A stretch of DNA of 64,000 bases from Rhizobium mesosinicum (GCF_019511345.1 NZ_JAEUAK010000017.1:1-64000); one strand, 5' to 3'; counted from the stretch's first letter, positions 31,767 through 40,697 are shown. Notes: generated by a model not told the origin, from the sequence alone. A program made the numbers and translations.

Positions 31767-32503
31767 GCCGCCGGCTCGCAAGCTTCGGCATCCTCATCCC
31801 AGCGTTCGGCCATGGCGCGAGCCCGCAGAAGATTGGCAGATGACATGACCTCCCGCGTCGGCCCCCAGCCGATCAGCCGGCGGGCAAGCAGCAGGGTCTC
31901 GGGGAAATGCGCCTTCACCTGTCCGAAATCATGGAGCACCGCAATCACCGTCCGCCCGTCGCCATGCCAGCGGACGACAATGTCGAGCAGATCCCTGGTC
32001 GTGCGGGCATCGATGGCGGTGAAGGGTTCATCGAGCAGGATGACACGAGCATCCTGCAGCAGCAGGCGGGCGAAGAGCACGCGCTGGAACTGGCCGGCCG
32101 AAAGCGAGCCGATATGGCGCTTTTCAAACCCCTCCAGACCGACGGTGACAAGCGCGGCGCGAGCAAGCGCAGTGTCCTGCTTTGCGACACGGCCAAAAGC
32201 ACCGGCCGAGCGCCAGCTTCCGAGCAACACGGTATCCAGCACTGAGATCGGAAAGCGCTTGTTGATCTCAGCAGCCTGCGGCAGATAACCGAAATCAGTA
32301 CGCTGCAGCCGGTGCTCCACCCGCCCCCCGGCAGGACGCAGCTCTCCCATGACGGCTTTCAACAACGTAGATTTTCCCGCACCATTCGGCCCGGCGATCG
32401 CCGTAAGGCTGCCTGGCTGGAACGTGCCGGAGAGGTGATGGACCGCAGGATGGCGATCATAGGAGATGGTGAGATTGTCGAGGCGGATAGCTGGCGCGCT
32501 CAT
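31763..32503 (-). CDS. Metal ABC transporter ATPase (ZnuC/AztA type)
   Basis: The product is 246 residues. Walker A GPNGAGKSTLL is at 38-48, signature LSAGQFQRVLFARLL is near the middle, and Walker B VILLDEPFTAID follows. ATG 32503 overlaps the TGA of the small upstream peptide gene (ATGA), and lacks its own strong ribosome-binding site, which suggests translation depends on the upstream peptide. An in-frame start 10 codons earlier is possible. Confidence 0.92.
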   Translation of the reverse strand: MSAPAIRLDNLTISYDRHPAVHHLSGTFQPGSLTAIAGPNGAGKSTLLKAVMGELRPAGGRVEHRLQRTDFGYLPQAAEINKRFPISVLDTVLLGSWRSAGAFGRVAKQDTALARAALVTVGLEGFEKRHIGSLSAGQFQRVLFARLLLQDARVILLDEPFTAIDARTTRDLLDIVVRWHGDGRTVIAVLHDFGQVKAHFPETLLLARRLIGWGPTREVMSSANLLRARAMAERWDEDAEACEPAA

Positions 32504-32628
32504 GGCAGCAGGACCGCCCACTGGATGGCGCACCAGAGAAGCGCAATGATGACGATTGCGCCGCAGGCACGGAGGAGTGCCGATTGCCCCAGAAGACTGA
32601 TGGCGAAACGTTTAAGATCCGGCAGCAT
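32500..32628 (-). CDS. 42-residue membrane peptide leading the metal-transporter operon
   Basis: The product is MLPDLKRFAISLLGQSALLR and then one strongly hydrophobic helix (ACGAIVIIALLWCAIQWAVLLP), 42 residues in total. ATG 32628 has a clear AAAGGACG site. It is the first gene after the Zur-like dyads and ends by ATGA overlap with the ATPase gene. It may be a small transporter accessory protein or a coupling leader; I recognise no family. Support is the good start, position and coupling. Confidence 0.7.
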   Translation of the reverse strand: MLPDLKRFAISLLGQSALLRACGAIVIIALLWCAIQWAVLLP

Positions 32629-32642
32629 TCGTCGTCCTTTAT

Positions 32643-32669
32643 GTAATAACGTTACCGTTATGTTATAAC
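32643..32669 (-). promoter_or_regulatory. Two Zur-like dyads and promoter of the metal operon
   Basis: GTAATAACGTTAC (32643-32655) and GTTATGTTATAAC (32657-32669) are adjacent 13-bp imperfect palindromes of the GTTAT-N3-ATAAC type used by alphaproteobacterial Zur. A minus-strand promoter fits here: TTGCCT at 32686-32691, an 18-base spacer, and TATAAC at 32662-32667, overlapped by the second dyad. Binding of Zur with zinc would cover the -10 region. Confidence 0.65.
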
Positions 32670-32778
32670 AAATAAGGCAAGAATGAGGCAATGGTTCGTC
32701 GTCTTCTTTCAATTCCGCGACGACGTTCTTTGAGATCGTGAATGTCCATCGCGACATTGACGCGTACTGATCAACATG

Positions 32779-32801
32779 AAAAAGGGCGCCAGAAGGCGCC
32801 C
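32779..32801 (-). terminator. Terminator of the peroxiredoxin gene
   Basis: GGGCGCC and GGCGCCC (32784-32790, 32795-32801) form a perfect 7-bp stem with loop AGAA on the plus strand. On the minus strand it is followed by five T residues. It lies 29 bases after the peroxiredoxin stop and separates it from the transporter operon. Confidence 0.85.
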
Positions 32802-32829
32802 TTGACATAGCAGCGAGAGCTTTTTCGGT

Positions 32830-33315
32830 TCAGAGTTGTTCCAGCATCGCAGCCGCACCCGAAACGGTTGCCTGGCCGGGCGTTTCTTCGACATTGAGCG
32901 ACTTTACCACACCGTCTTCGACCAGCATGGAATAGCGCTTGGAGCGCACGCCAAGGCCGCCGGCAGAGAGATCGGCATCAAGGCCGACCGCCTTGGTGAA
33001 GCCGGCATCCCAGTCGGCGAGGAAGTGGATCTTGCCGAGGCCGCCCGACGACTGCGCCCAGGCGCCCATGACATGCCAGTCGTTGACGGCGAGAACGGCG
33101 ATATCGTCAATGCCCTTGGCAAGGATAGCATCCCGGTTTTCCAGATAGCCCGGCAGATGGTTCAGCGAGCAGGTGGGCGTGAAGGCGCCCGGCACGGCGA
33201 AGAGGACGACGCGCTTGCCGGCAAAGAGCTGCTCGGTGGTGATCTCGACCGGGCCGTCAGCGGTCTTTTCCTTGAAAGTGGCGGCAGGAAGCTTGTCGCC
33301 GATCGCGATGGTCAT
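32830..33315 (-). CDS. Peroxiredoxin, Prx5-like, single cysteine
   Basis: The product is 161 residues. It reduces peroxides in the cytoplasm. The peroxidatic Cys is C49 in PGAFTPTCSLNHLPGY, the Prx5/AhpE-like motif. No other Cys is present, so it must be a 1-Cys enzyme needing an outside thiol such as glutathione or glutaredoxin. ATG 33315 follows a GGAG-like site (GAGGAGAAAATCC). It is monocistronic, with its own terminator. Confidence 0.92.
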   Translation of the reverse strand: MTIAIGDKLPAATFKEKTADGPVEITTEQLFAGKRVVLFAVPGAFTPTCSLNHLPGYLENRDAILAKGIDDIAVLAVNDWHVMGAWAQSSGGLGKIHFLADWDAGFTKAVGLDADLSAGGLGVRSKRYSMLVEDGVVKSLNVEETPGQATVSGAAAMLEQL

Positions 33316-33384
33316 GGATTTTCTCCTCGGTTTTGGCTGATCGCGGCGAGGCCGCAGGGGATCGAGAGGGACTATAAGATGCGG

Positions 33385-34224
33385 TCAATCAAAGGCAAGC
33401 GTGCTTTCCATGGCGCGTGCGCCGTCGATGATGAGCACGCCCCATTGCTTGCCGCGGATATCGTAATTCTTCGGCAACTTGCCGATGGCGATGTCGGCGG
33501 AATAGGCTTTGCCACTGCGCGCAACGTTCATCTGCTTGGTGAAGGCATAACCGCTCGGCCCGGTGACGACGATGTCGGGCGTGCCGCTTTCAGCCTCGGG
33601 CAGAGTGATCTTCAGGGCAAGCTGCTTTCGGTCGGGTGACAGGCTGTGGGCGAGGATGTCGAAATCGGCAGACGGCGCTTCTGGAAGGCGGGCGGCCGCA
33701 CTTTGAAGGATCGTTTCCTCCTGCGGATGCGACTGGGCGGAAGCACCGAGTTTCAGCGAAAACTGCGCTTGGAAAGGGATACAGATATCCTTGCAGATGC
33801 CGATGAAAGCAGTGGCGTCGAGAACGACCGGTCCCACTTTCGAAGCAGTCAACGACAATGGCAGGGTCACCGGCGCCGCATAACCGATATCTTCGACCTT
33901 CCCGTTGAAGATATGCTTGGGAACAGGATAGGAAATGGCGTCAAGCTTTACCCCGCTTTGCGGTGCGACGCTGATCTGCGGCGGAATGCCGTTACTGCCC
34001 GGTTCACGCCAATAGGTGATCCAGCCAGGCTTGGGCTCGATCTGCAGGCCGGCCCTTATATGACCGTCAGCGTCTGGCGGCAGCGCCACGAGACGCATGC
34101 GACCGCCCTCGTTCTCCGCCCAGCCGCTCATTTCCGCATGCACTTGGCGCAACAACCCAACTAAGGATGCAGCCGAAATGACTGCGATGAACACGGCCCG
34201 CCCAAGCGATAAAATAACTCTCAT
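33385..34224 (-). CDS. Exported DsbD N-terminal-like (thiol-disulfide) protein
   Basis: The product is 279 residues. A signal peptide with a hydrophobic stretch ends near HAE. Then come beta-rich segments with GLQIEPKPGWITYWREPGSNGIPPQI and the Cys pair GICKDICIPFQAQF, as in the periplasmic N-terminal domain of DsbD/ScsB proteins. The membrane part of DsbD is absent. It may be a periplasmic redox partner. ATG 34224 is used; the upstream site is weak, so the start is uncertain. Confidence 0.75.
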   Translation of the reverse strand: MRVILSLGRAVFIAVISAASLVGLLRQVHAEMSGWAENEGGRMRLVALPPDADGHIRAGLQIEPKPGWITYWREPGSNGIPPQISVAPQSGVKLDAISYPVPKHIFNGKVEDIGYAAPVTLPLSLTASKVGPVVLDATAFIGICKDICIPFQAQFSLKLGASAQSHPQEETILQSAAARLPEAPSADFDILAHSLSPDRKQLALKITLPEAESGTPDIVVTGPSGYAFTKQMNVARSGKAYSADIAIGKLPKNYDIRGKQWGVLIIDGARAMESTLAFD

Positions 34225-34365
34225 GGAACAATGGTTTACCGAAACTTGCCAATTGCCGCCAGAAGTCCTGCCCATTTAAATCTTCATTTTCGGTTGATTG
34301 ATTTGTGACATTGCCCCATGTTTCCCTTGTCGGAGCTTTTATGCGGTCTGGCGGCAGGAGGAACC

Positions 34366-34971
34366 ATGTCCCTAGCAACGCTGAAGAACAGACGGGAACG
34401 CGGATTTTTCGATGGTCAGTTCCTGATCGCCATGCCTGGCATGGAGGATCGCAACTTCTCGCGCACAGTGATTTATATCTGCGCCCATTCGGACGCAGGG
34501 GCCATGGGCTTCGTCATCAATCGCCCGCAAAGCCTCACCTTCACCGATGTCCTGCTACATCTCGATATGATCAAGCAGGAGGATTCCATCGTCCTGCCAA
34601 AAGATGCGCTGGAGTTTCCGATCCAGACGGGTGGGCCGGTCGAGAGCGGTCGTGGTTTCGTGCTGCATTCCGACGATTATGTCAGCGACTCCTCCATCCC
34701 CGTCAGCGACGATATCTGCCTGACGGCGACGCTTGATATCGTGCGTGCCATCTCCAAGGGCGGCGGCCCGAAGCGGGCTACCATGCTGCTCGGCTATTCC
34801 TCCTGGGGTGCGGGGCAGCTCGAAAACGAAGTGGCGGCCAATGGCTGGCTCAATTGCGCAGCCAACGAGGAGCTGATCTTCGACCGCTACCTCGACGACA
34901 AGTACGAGCGGGCGCTTGCCAGCATGGGCGTTACGCCAGCCATGCTTTCCGCCGAAGCCGGCCACGCCTGA
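34366..34971 (+). CDS. YqgE/AlgH family protein (UPF0301)
   Basis: The product is 201 residues. The family pattern is clear: GFFDGQFLIAMPGMEDRNFSRTVIYICAHSDAGAMGFVINRP and later GGPVESGRGFVLHSDDY. The role of the family is unknown, although it is often linked to exopolysaccharide control. The start ATG 34366 follows AGGAGG and is preferred to an ATG 16 codons upstream. It is divergent from the DsbD-like gene and stands 112 bases before the peptidase gene. Confidence 0.93.
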   Translation: MSLATLKNRRERGFFDGQFLIAMPGMEDRNFSRTVIYICAHSDAGAMGFVINRPQSLTFTDVLLHLDMIKQEDSIVLPKDALEFPIQTGGPVESGRGFVLHSDDYVSDSSIPVSDDICLTATLDIVRAISKGGGPKRATMLLGYSSWGAGQLENEVAANGWLNCAANEELIFDRYLDDKYERALASMGVTPAMLSAEAGHA

Positions 34972-35083
34972 CGACCGCATCGGTCCGGAACGAAACCCGT
35001 TCACTGACGTTTTCTGTCGGCAATGCCTGCCGCCCCCGTGTGCGGTGGGCATTTTCCGTCATATCCTGCCTGTAGGAGCTGCC

Positions 35084-36160
35084 ATGAGGTTGTTTGCCTG
35101 CGACAATTGCGATCAGGTCATCCATTTCGACAACAGGCAGTGTGTGCGCTGCAACCATCGCCTCGGTTTTTTTGCTGGCGATCTTTCCATGCACGCGCTG
35201 GAATCGCGCGATGAGGCGAATTGGCAATTTGTCTCCGATCCGAACCGGCTTGTACGGTTTTGCGCCAATGCGGGCCTCGATATCTGCAATTGGCTGGTGG
35301 ATGACAACAATGATTTCTGCATTGCCTGCCGGCACAACCGATTGGTGCCTAATACCGATACGCCTGACGGTATCGAGCGCTGGCGGCGCATCAGCCAGGC
35401 GCAACGCCATCTCTTCTATTCGCTGCTGCGCTGGAATCTGCCGCATCCGGATCGGCAGGAAGACCCGCAAGGCGGACTCGTTTTCGACTTCCTCGAAGAC
35501 GCCGTTCAAAACGACGGCAACATCGTCCCGGCCATGACCGGGCATGAGGAAGGACTGATCGCCATCCGTGCGGCCGAAGCGGATGACGTGACGCGCGAGC
35601 AGGCGCGCACAGCAATGGATGAACCTTATCGTACGCTGCTCGGGCATTTCCGACACGAGACCGGGCATTTCATCTGGAACAAGCTGGTGCGCGACCGCAA
35701 TGGCTTCGACGCATTCCGCGCCGTCTTCGGAGATGAGCGGCAGGACTACGGAGCGGCATTGCAGAACCGCTATGCCAATGGGCTGGCGCCCGGCTGGCAG
35801 GAGAGCTTCATCAGCGCCTATGCGTCCGTCCATCCGTGGGAGGATTTTGCAGAATGTTTCGCGCATTACCTGCATATCGTCGATACGCTGGAAACGGCAC
35901 GCAGCTTCGGCATGGCGATCGATCCGCGCGGGCATGAAGAGATTGCAGCGGAAGTGGATTTCAATCCTTATCGGGCGCAGAGTGCGGAACAGCTCATCAG
36001 CGCCTGGGTACCGCTCAGCCTTGCGATCAATGCGATCCAGCGCAGCATGGGCCAGCCGGATTCCTATCCGTTCGTGCTGTCCCCACCGGTCGTGGCTAAG
36101 CTGGAATACCTGCACCGACTGATACAGAATGCCGCCAACGAGAAACAGCAGGCGGCATGA
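35084..36160 (+). CDS. Zinc-ribbon, putative zinc metallopeptidase (COG4307-like)
   Basis: The product is 358 residues. A zinc ribbon (C6, C9, C20, C23) leads, and a second cluster lies near 60-90 (FCANAGLDIC, CIAC). A peptidase-like motif HETGH is at 191-195, with the possible third ligand Glu at 257 (AECFAHYLH). Such proteins are conserved but uncharacterised. ATG 35084 follows TAGGAG. Its stop is directly followed by the rnhA stop on the other strand, with no gap. Confidence 0.85.
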   Translation: MRLFACDNCDQVIHFDNRQCVRCNHRLGFFAGDLSMHALESRDEANWQFVSDPNRLVRFCANAGLDICNWLVDDNNDFCIACRHNRLVPNTDTPDGIERWRRISQAQRHLFYSLLRWNLPHPDRQEDPQGGLVFDFLEDAVQNDGNIVPAMTGHEEGLIAIRAAEADDVTREQARTAMDEPYRTLLGHFRHETGHFIWNKLVRDRNGFDAFRAVFGDERQDYGAALQNRYANGLAPGWQESFISAYASVHPWEDFAECFAHYLHIVDTLETARSFGMAIDPRGHEEIAAEVDFNPYRAQSAEQLISAWVPLSLAINAIQRSMGQPDSYPFVLSPPVVAKLEYLHRLIQNAANEKQQAA

Positions 36161-36613
36161 TCAGCCGGCCTTCTTGCTTCTTTTGAAAGGCTCCATGCCC
36201 TTGCGGGCAAGCTCATCGGCACGTTCGTTCTCGGGATGGCCGGCGTGCCCCTTGACCCAGTGGAGCGTCACCTTGTGCCTGTTGCGGGCCTCTTCCAGTG
36301 CCTGCCAGAGTTCGGCATTCTTGACGGGCTTGTTGTCCGATGTCCGCCAGCCGTTCTTCTTCCAGCCGAAGATCCATTTGGATATGCCGTCTTTCACATA
36401 GGCGCTGTCGGTATAGAGATCGACCTCGCAAGGTTCTTTCAAGGCGCTGAGCGCGGATATGGCAGCCAGGAGTTCCATGCGGTTGTTGGTGGTGTCCGCC
36501 TCGCCGCCGGAGAGTTCCTTTTCCACCTCGCCAAAACGAAGCACCGCCCCCCAGCCACCGGGGCCGGGATTGCCGGAGCACGCGCCGTCCGTGAAGATGT
36601 CGATGTGCTTCAT
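36161..36613 (-). CDS. rnhA: Ribonuclease HI
   Basis: The product is 150 residues. It cuts the RNA strand of RNA-DNA hybrids. The catalytic acidic residues are D9 (IFTDGACSGNPG), E47 (NNRMELLAA), D69 (YTDSAYV) and D133 (ERADELA), all present. It is the third gene of ispH-thrB-rnhA and overlaps thrB by 4 bases. It is convergent with the peptidase gene with no gap. Confidence 0.97.
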   Translation of the reverse strand: MKHIDIFTDGACSGNPGPGGWGAVLRFGEVEKELSGGEADTTNNRMELLAAISALSALKEPCEVDLYTDSAYVKDGISKWIFGWKKNGWRTSDNKPVKNAELWQALEEARNRHKVTLHWVKGHAGHPENERADELARKGMEPFKRSKKAG

Positions 36614-37575
36614 AGGCTCAATCCATATTCGGCGGGCGAAGAAATCTGGCGGTGGAAGCGCAGCTTGCGCAAATATTCCAGCGGATCCTTTTTTGTCACC
36701 ATCGCCCCCTCAGGCGTCGTCAGCCAGTCGTAAAGACGGGTCAGGAAGAAACGCAGGGCCGAGCCGCGGGAGAGGGTCGGCAGGGCAGCAATTTCCTCAT
36801 CCCTCAACGGCCGTACGCTCTGATACCCTTCCAGCATCTGCATGCCCTTGGTGATGTTGTAGGCACCGTCCTTCTCGAAACACCAGGCATTGAGGCAGAT
36901 CGAGACGTCATAGGCGAGAAGATCGTTGCAGGCGAAATAGAAATCGATGAGCCCCGACAGTTCGTCACCGAGGAAGAAGACGTTATCAGGGAAAAGATCG
37001 GCGTGGATGATGCCATCGGGCAAATCCTTCGGCCAAGAAGCCTGGAGGAAATTGAGATCGCTGCGGATCTCGTTCTGCAGCCCGGGCTCGACCTCGTCGG
37101 CGCGTGATTCCGACTTGTCCCACAGTGTCTGCCAACCTTTCAGCGACAAAGCATTCGGGCGCTTCAGTGCAAAACCTTCGCCAGCGACATGCATCTGCGC
37201 CAGTGCCTTGCCGACTTCGCGGCAGTGTTTGGCTTCCGGCTTTCTGAGCCACATGCCTTCGAGGAAGGAAATGAGCGCTGCAGGGCGGCCCGACAGCGTG
37301 CCGAGCAGCGCGCCATCCTTGCGCGGCAATGGCAGCGGGCAGGACAGGCCGCCGGCCGACAAATGCTGCATCAGGCCGAGGAAGAAGGGCAGATCGCTCT
37401 TTTCCACCCGCTTTTCGTAGAGCGTCAGGATGAGTGGCGCCTTGGATGTGTGCAGCAGGAAATTGGAATTCTCTACTCCTTCCGCGATGCCCTTATAGGA
37501 GAGCAACTGGCCGGCATCATATTCAGTGAGAAACCATTTCAGCTCGTCTTCGGCGATATCGGTATAAACTGCCAA
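36610..37575 (-). CDS. thrB: Homoserine kinase (rhizobial type)
   Basis: The product is 321 residues. It phosphorylates homoserine in threonine synthesis. It is of the aminoglycoside-phosphotransferase-like type found in rhizobia: YKGIAEGVENSNFLLHTSKAPLILTLYEKR, later GIIHADLFPDNVFFLGDELSGLIDFYFACNDLL with the catalytic Asp and metal site. The apparent start is TTG 37575, with AVYTDI following as in relatives. It overlaps rnhA by 4 bases. Confidence 0.95.
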   Translation of the reverse strand: MAVYTDIAEDELKWFLTEYDAGQLLSYKGIAEGVENSNFLLHTSKAPLILTLYEKRVEKSDLPFFLGLMQHLSAGGLSCPLPLPRKDGALLGTLSGRPAALISFLEGMWLRKPEAKHCREVGKALAQMHVAGEGFALKRPNALSLKGWQTLWDKSESRADEVEPGLQNEIRSDLNFLQASWPKDLPDGIIHADLFPDNVFFLGDELSGLIDFYFACNDLLAYDVSICLNAWCFEKDGAYNITKGMQMLEGYQSVRPLRDEEIAALPTLSRGSALRFFLTRLYDWLTTPEGAMVTKKDPLEYLRKLRFHRQISSPAEYGLSL

Positions 37576-37640
37576 GGTGGGTATCTCACTGTAGTAGCGG
37601 TGTTATCGGGTAGGCAGCGCAGAGAGGGCAGCCCCTCGCC

Positions 37641-38645
37641 TCATTCTCCGTTCACGAATGCCATGTCAGCCGTCGTCAATTCAAGGCTGCGCAGTTCGCG
37701 ATTAACGAGGAAATGTTCATTTTCCTGCACGGTTTCGGCAAGCTCGACGCGCGCATCGAAGCGGGTGCGGAAGGCCTCGATGATCTCGTTGACGATCACT
37801 TCCGGGGCGGAAGCACCGGCGGACAGGCCGAGCGTGGCAATCGGGCCGATCTCATCCCAGTCGAGCTCGGAAGCGCGCTGCACGAGGATCGACTTCTTCG
37901 CACCTGCGCGGAGCGCCACTTCGACCAGCCGCTTGGAATTGGAGGAATTCGGCGCGCCGACGATGATGAACAGATCGCAGCCGAGGGCTGCTTCTTTCAC
38001 CACCTCCTGGCGATTGGTCGTGGCATAGCAGATGGAATCAGCGGCCGGCGCCTGCAGCTTGGGGAAGCGCTCTTCCAGCCGTTTGATGACGCCGGCGGTA
38101 TCGTCGACCGAAAGCGTCGTCTGGGTGACATAGCCGAGATTATCGGGATCATCAGGCTGATAAACGTCTGCATCCTCGACAGTTTCGATGAGCGAAACCG
38201 TGCCTTCGGGCAACTGACCCATGGTGCCGATAACTTCCGGATGGCCGGCGTGGCCGATCAGGACGACATGGCGGCCGAGGCGATTATGGCGCATCGCCTG
38301 CTTGTGGACCTTGGAGACCAGCGGACAGGTTGCGTCGAGATAGAAGAGGTTGCGGGCATTGGCATCCGCCGGCACGGACTTCGGCACACCATGGGCGGAA
38401 AAGACGACAGGCTGGGCGCGATGTTCCGCCGGGATCTCGTCGAGCTCCTCGACGAAAACCGCGCCCTTCGCCTCCAACCCTTCCACGACATAGCGGTTAT
38501 GGACGATCTCGTGGCGGACATAGACGGGCGCGCCATAGGCCTTCAGCGCCAGCACGACGATCTGGATCGCCCGATCGACGCCGGCGCAGAAGCCGCGCGG
38601 ACCGCAGAGCCTGATCGTCAACGGAGGTTTTGCCGCAATGTTCAT
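37641..38645 (-). CDS. ispH: 4-hydroxy-3-methylbut-2-enyl diphosphate reductase
   Basis: The product is 334 residues. It makes isopentenyl and dimethylallyl diphosphates in the last step of the methylerythritol phosphate route, using an iron-sulfur cluster. Cluster Cys are in RGFCAGVDRAIQI, DATCPLVSKVHKQ and SICYATTNRQ; catalytic Glu is in GMTQTT-equivalent and NSSNSKRLVEVA. It begins the ispH-thrB-rnhA run. Confidence 0.96.
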   Translation of the reverse strand: MNIAAKPPLTIRLCGPRGFCAGVDRAIQIVVLALKAYGAPVYVRHEIVHNRYVVEGLEAKGAVFVEELDEIPAEHRAQPVVFSAHGVPKSVPADANARNLFYLDATCPLVSKVHKQAMRHNRLGRHVVLIGHAGHPEVIGTMGQLPEGTVSLIETVEDADVYQPDDPDNLGYVTQTTLSVDDTAGVIKRLEERFPKLQAPAADSICYATTNRQEVVKEAALGCDLFIIVGAPNSSNSKRLVEVALRAGAKKSILVQRASELDWDEIGPIATLGLSAGASAPEVIVNEIIEAFRTRFDARVELAETVQENEHFLVNRELRSLELTTADMAFVNGE

Positions 38646-38706
38646 AGCATATCCAGGTTAAGCTTCAGGGACCTCTAACCCAATATGGGATGGAATTGAA
38701 GCGATA

Positions 38707-39459
38707 CTATTGCGCTGCACCCTTGCGGGGACGGAACCAGGAGATGGCGACGACAACGAACAGCACCGCAGCCAGCCCGTACCAGGTGAAAGCATATTGC
38801 AGATGATCGTTCGGCAGATCGACCTGTGTCACGCCACCTATCGGAAAGCCCGCCGGGTTGGGCGTGGAATCGGCATCGACGAAGAAGGGCACGACCTCAG
38901 CCTTATCGAGATCGACGCTCGACGCCATTACATCGAGATCTTTCCAATAGAAGATGTTCTTCGCCACGTCATTGTCAGGCACCAGCCAGGAGGGTTTGCC
39001 GGGAAGTTTGGCACGCGCGAGGCCGGTAACCGTCTGCTGGCCGGTCAACTGGCCCTGCATACGCATTTCCGGCTCCTTATTCTCGTAGGCAACAAAGCCT
39101 CTGTTGACGAAGAGGTAGCGCCCGTCAGCAAGCTGCAGCGGCGTATAGATATAATAGCCGGTCTGGCCGCGCCAGGTGGCGAAGAAATGGCGTTCCTTGT
39201 TGTTGATGTAGCGGCCAGTAGCAGTGACCGTGCGGTATTCGATATCGCCGCCCTGAGCGGCCATCGTCTCGATATCGGCAAGCGGAACCGGAGCTGCGGC
39301 TCGGCGCTCGGCAATATCTGCGAGCAGCCCCTCCTTCCAGTGAAGACGCTCTACCTGCCAGGTACCGAGCGAGATCAGGATAGCGAGTGCGATGAGAACG
39401 GCAGTGCCGGTAAACACCGGCAACTTGCGGCGCGGGACCGGACTCTCGATGTCAGTCAC
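38707..39459 (-). CDS. SURF1-family cytochrome oxidase assembly protein
   Basis: The product is 250 residues. Two membrane segments (about 15-35 and 225-243) flank a periplasmic domain with TGRYINNKERHFFATWRGQTGYYIYTPL and YLFVNRGFV. It helps assemble haem a3 into oxidase subunit I. The start is GTG 39459, overlapping the DUF983 stop by 8 bases. It lies just beyond the ctaE gene cluster in the same direction. Confidence 0.93.
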   Translation of the reverse strand: MTDIESPVPRRKLPVFTGTAVLIALAILISLGTWQVERLHWKEGLLADIAERRAAAPVPLADIETMAAQGGDIEYRTVTATGRYINNKERHFFATWRGQTGYYIYTPLQLADGRYLFVNRGFVAYENKEPEMRMQGQLTGQQTVTGLARAKLPGKPSWLVPDNDVAKNIFYWKDLDVMASSVDLDKAEVVPFFVDADSTPNPAGFPIGGVTQVDLPNDHLQYAFTWYGLAAVLFVVVAISWFRPRKGAAQ

Positions 39460-39832
39460 TCAGGCGTCCCTCGCGAGCATTATGGCGATATTGCATGGCG
39501 ATGAGGATGCCCTTGCACCAGCGCAGAGCCAGCAGGGAGAGTATGATTGTGAGCGGGGCAAAGAGCAGAATGTGAACCCAGATCGGCGGCGCATAATTGA
39601 CCTGCAGCCAGAGCACCGAACCAATAATGATGAAGCCGACGATGAGGATGACGAAGACGGCGGGGCCATCGCCTGCATCGGCGAAGGAATAGTCGAGCCC
39701 GCAGGCTGAGCAGTGCGGCTTGAGGCCCAGCACGCCATCGAAAAGCTGTCCATGACCGCAGCGCGGGCAGCATCCCTTGATGCCGGTCTTGACCGGATCG
39801 AGCGGTGGAAATTGCGCGTTGTCTTCACTCAT
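39452..39832 (-). CDS. DUF983 membrane protein
   Basis: The product is 126 residues. A CPRCGHGQ and CSACG zinc-ribbon-like part (residues about 22-41) is followed by two membrane segments. DUF983 proteins in alphaproteobacteria accompany the aa3 oxidase genes and are presumed to help in its assembly. ATG 39832 follows GGGAG. It overlaps the SURF1 gene. Upstream lies repeat copy B and then the CPT-like gene on the other strand. Confidence 0.9.
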   Translation of the reverse strand: MSEDNAQFPPLDPVKTGIKGCCPRCGHGQLFDGVLGLKPHCSACGLDYSFADAGDGPAVFVILIVGFIIIGSVLWLQVNYAPPIWVHILLFAPLTIILSLLALRWCKGILIAMQYRHNAREGRLSD

Positions 39833-39928
39833 GCCCGTCTCCCATGCCAACGCTTTTGCCGTCTGCCTTAACTCTCCCATAAAGTATTCGCATCCCGAAT
39901 GGAAATACCTGCGCGGTTTCGCCCGCTG

Positions 39929-40021
39929 CATAATTCGTCAAATCGACATCGGCTTAAGGAATTATGCAGCAATTCAAAGTGTTACAGCGTCCTTTGCTCG
40001 TCTGAAAGGATGCGCGGCGCT
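39929..40021. repeat. Dispersed rhizobial-type repeat, copy B
   Basis: This is the second copy of the element at 4203-4298, in the same orientation. The conserved core is AATTCAAAGTGTTACAGCG and CTTTGCTCGTCTGAAA. It lies between the divergent DUF983 and CPT-like genes, so the two copies are 35.7 kb apart, both between genes. Confidence 0.85.
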
Positions 40022-40055
40022 GAAATGATTCGCGCCAAACAGAAGAAGAAGACTG

Positions 40056-40697
40056 ATGACCAACGATAGCCATGCCGGACACATCATTATCCTGAACGGC
40101 GCGCCGCGAAGCGGCAAATCCAGCATTGCGCGCGCAATCCAGGAAGAATTCGAGGGGCCGTGGATCAACCTCGGCGTTGATACCTATAATGCCATGACAC
40201 CGAAGCGCTACCTGCCCGGCATTGGATTGAGGCCCGGCGGAGAGCGGCCGGATCTCGAAGAACTGGTGCCGTTCTTCTATGCGGCGCTTTATGAATCGAT
40301 CGCCATCCATGCCGGTTTCGGGCTCAACGTAGTCGCCGATCTTGGCCATCACGACAGCTATTCGCAGCCACTCGGCATTCTCGGCGACTGCGCCCGCCGC
40401 CTGGAAGGCTTTTCCGTGCTGTTCGTCGGCGTCAGATGCCCGATCGAAACCATCATGCAGCGGCGCGAGATGAACCAGGAAGGGCGCGAGGCCCTCTACC
40501 TGCGTGCTACCGAGGAGACACCTGTGCCGGAACCGGTGCAGCGCTGGCAGGACGAGGTGCACCGCCCCGGCGTCTACGACATGGAGGTCGATACATCAGT
40601 GCTGACGGCGCTCGAATGCGTCGAGGCCATCCGCCACCAGCTGAATCTCGGCATCCCAGGACCTTCCGCCTTCGAGAGCCTGGCCGCCCAGCGATAA
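40056..40697 (+). CDS. Chloramphenicol-phosphotransferase-like P-loop kinase
   Basis: The product is 213 residues. Walker A GAPRSGKSS is at 15-23. The pattern WINLGVDTYNAMTP, DLGHHDSYS and LFVGVRCPIETIMQRREMN fits the CPT-like family, which includes the Streptomyces chloramphenicol 3-O-phosphotransferase. The substrate here is unknown, so resistance should not be assumed. It is the only gene on the plus strand inside the otherwise one-direction oxidase cluster and has only a weak AGAAGAAGA site. A terminator follows. Confidence 0.88.
   Translation: MTNDSHAGHIIILNGAPRSGKSSIARAIQEEFEGPWINLGVDTYNAMTPKRYLPGIGLRPGGERPDLEELVPFFYAALYESIAIHAGFGLNVVADLGHHDSYSQPLGILGDCARRLEGFSVLFVGVRCPIETIMQRREMNQEGREALYLRATEETPVPEPVQRWQDEVHRPGVYDMEVDTSVLTALECVEAIRHQLNLGIPGPSAFESLAAQR

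Noticed and set aside
40056..40697. Antibiotic resistance gene
   Set aside because: The CPT-like family is broad and the sequence does not show chloramphenicol as substrate; the name is kept as family only.
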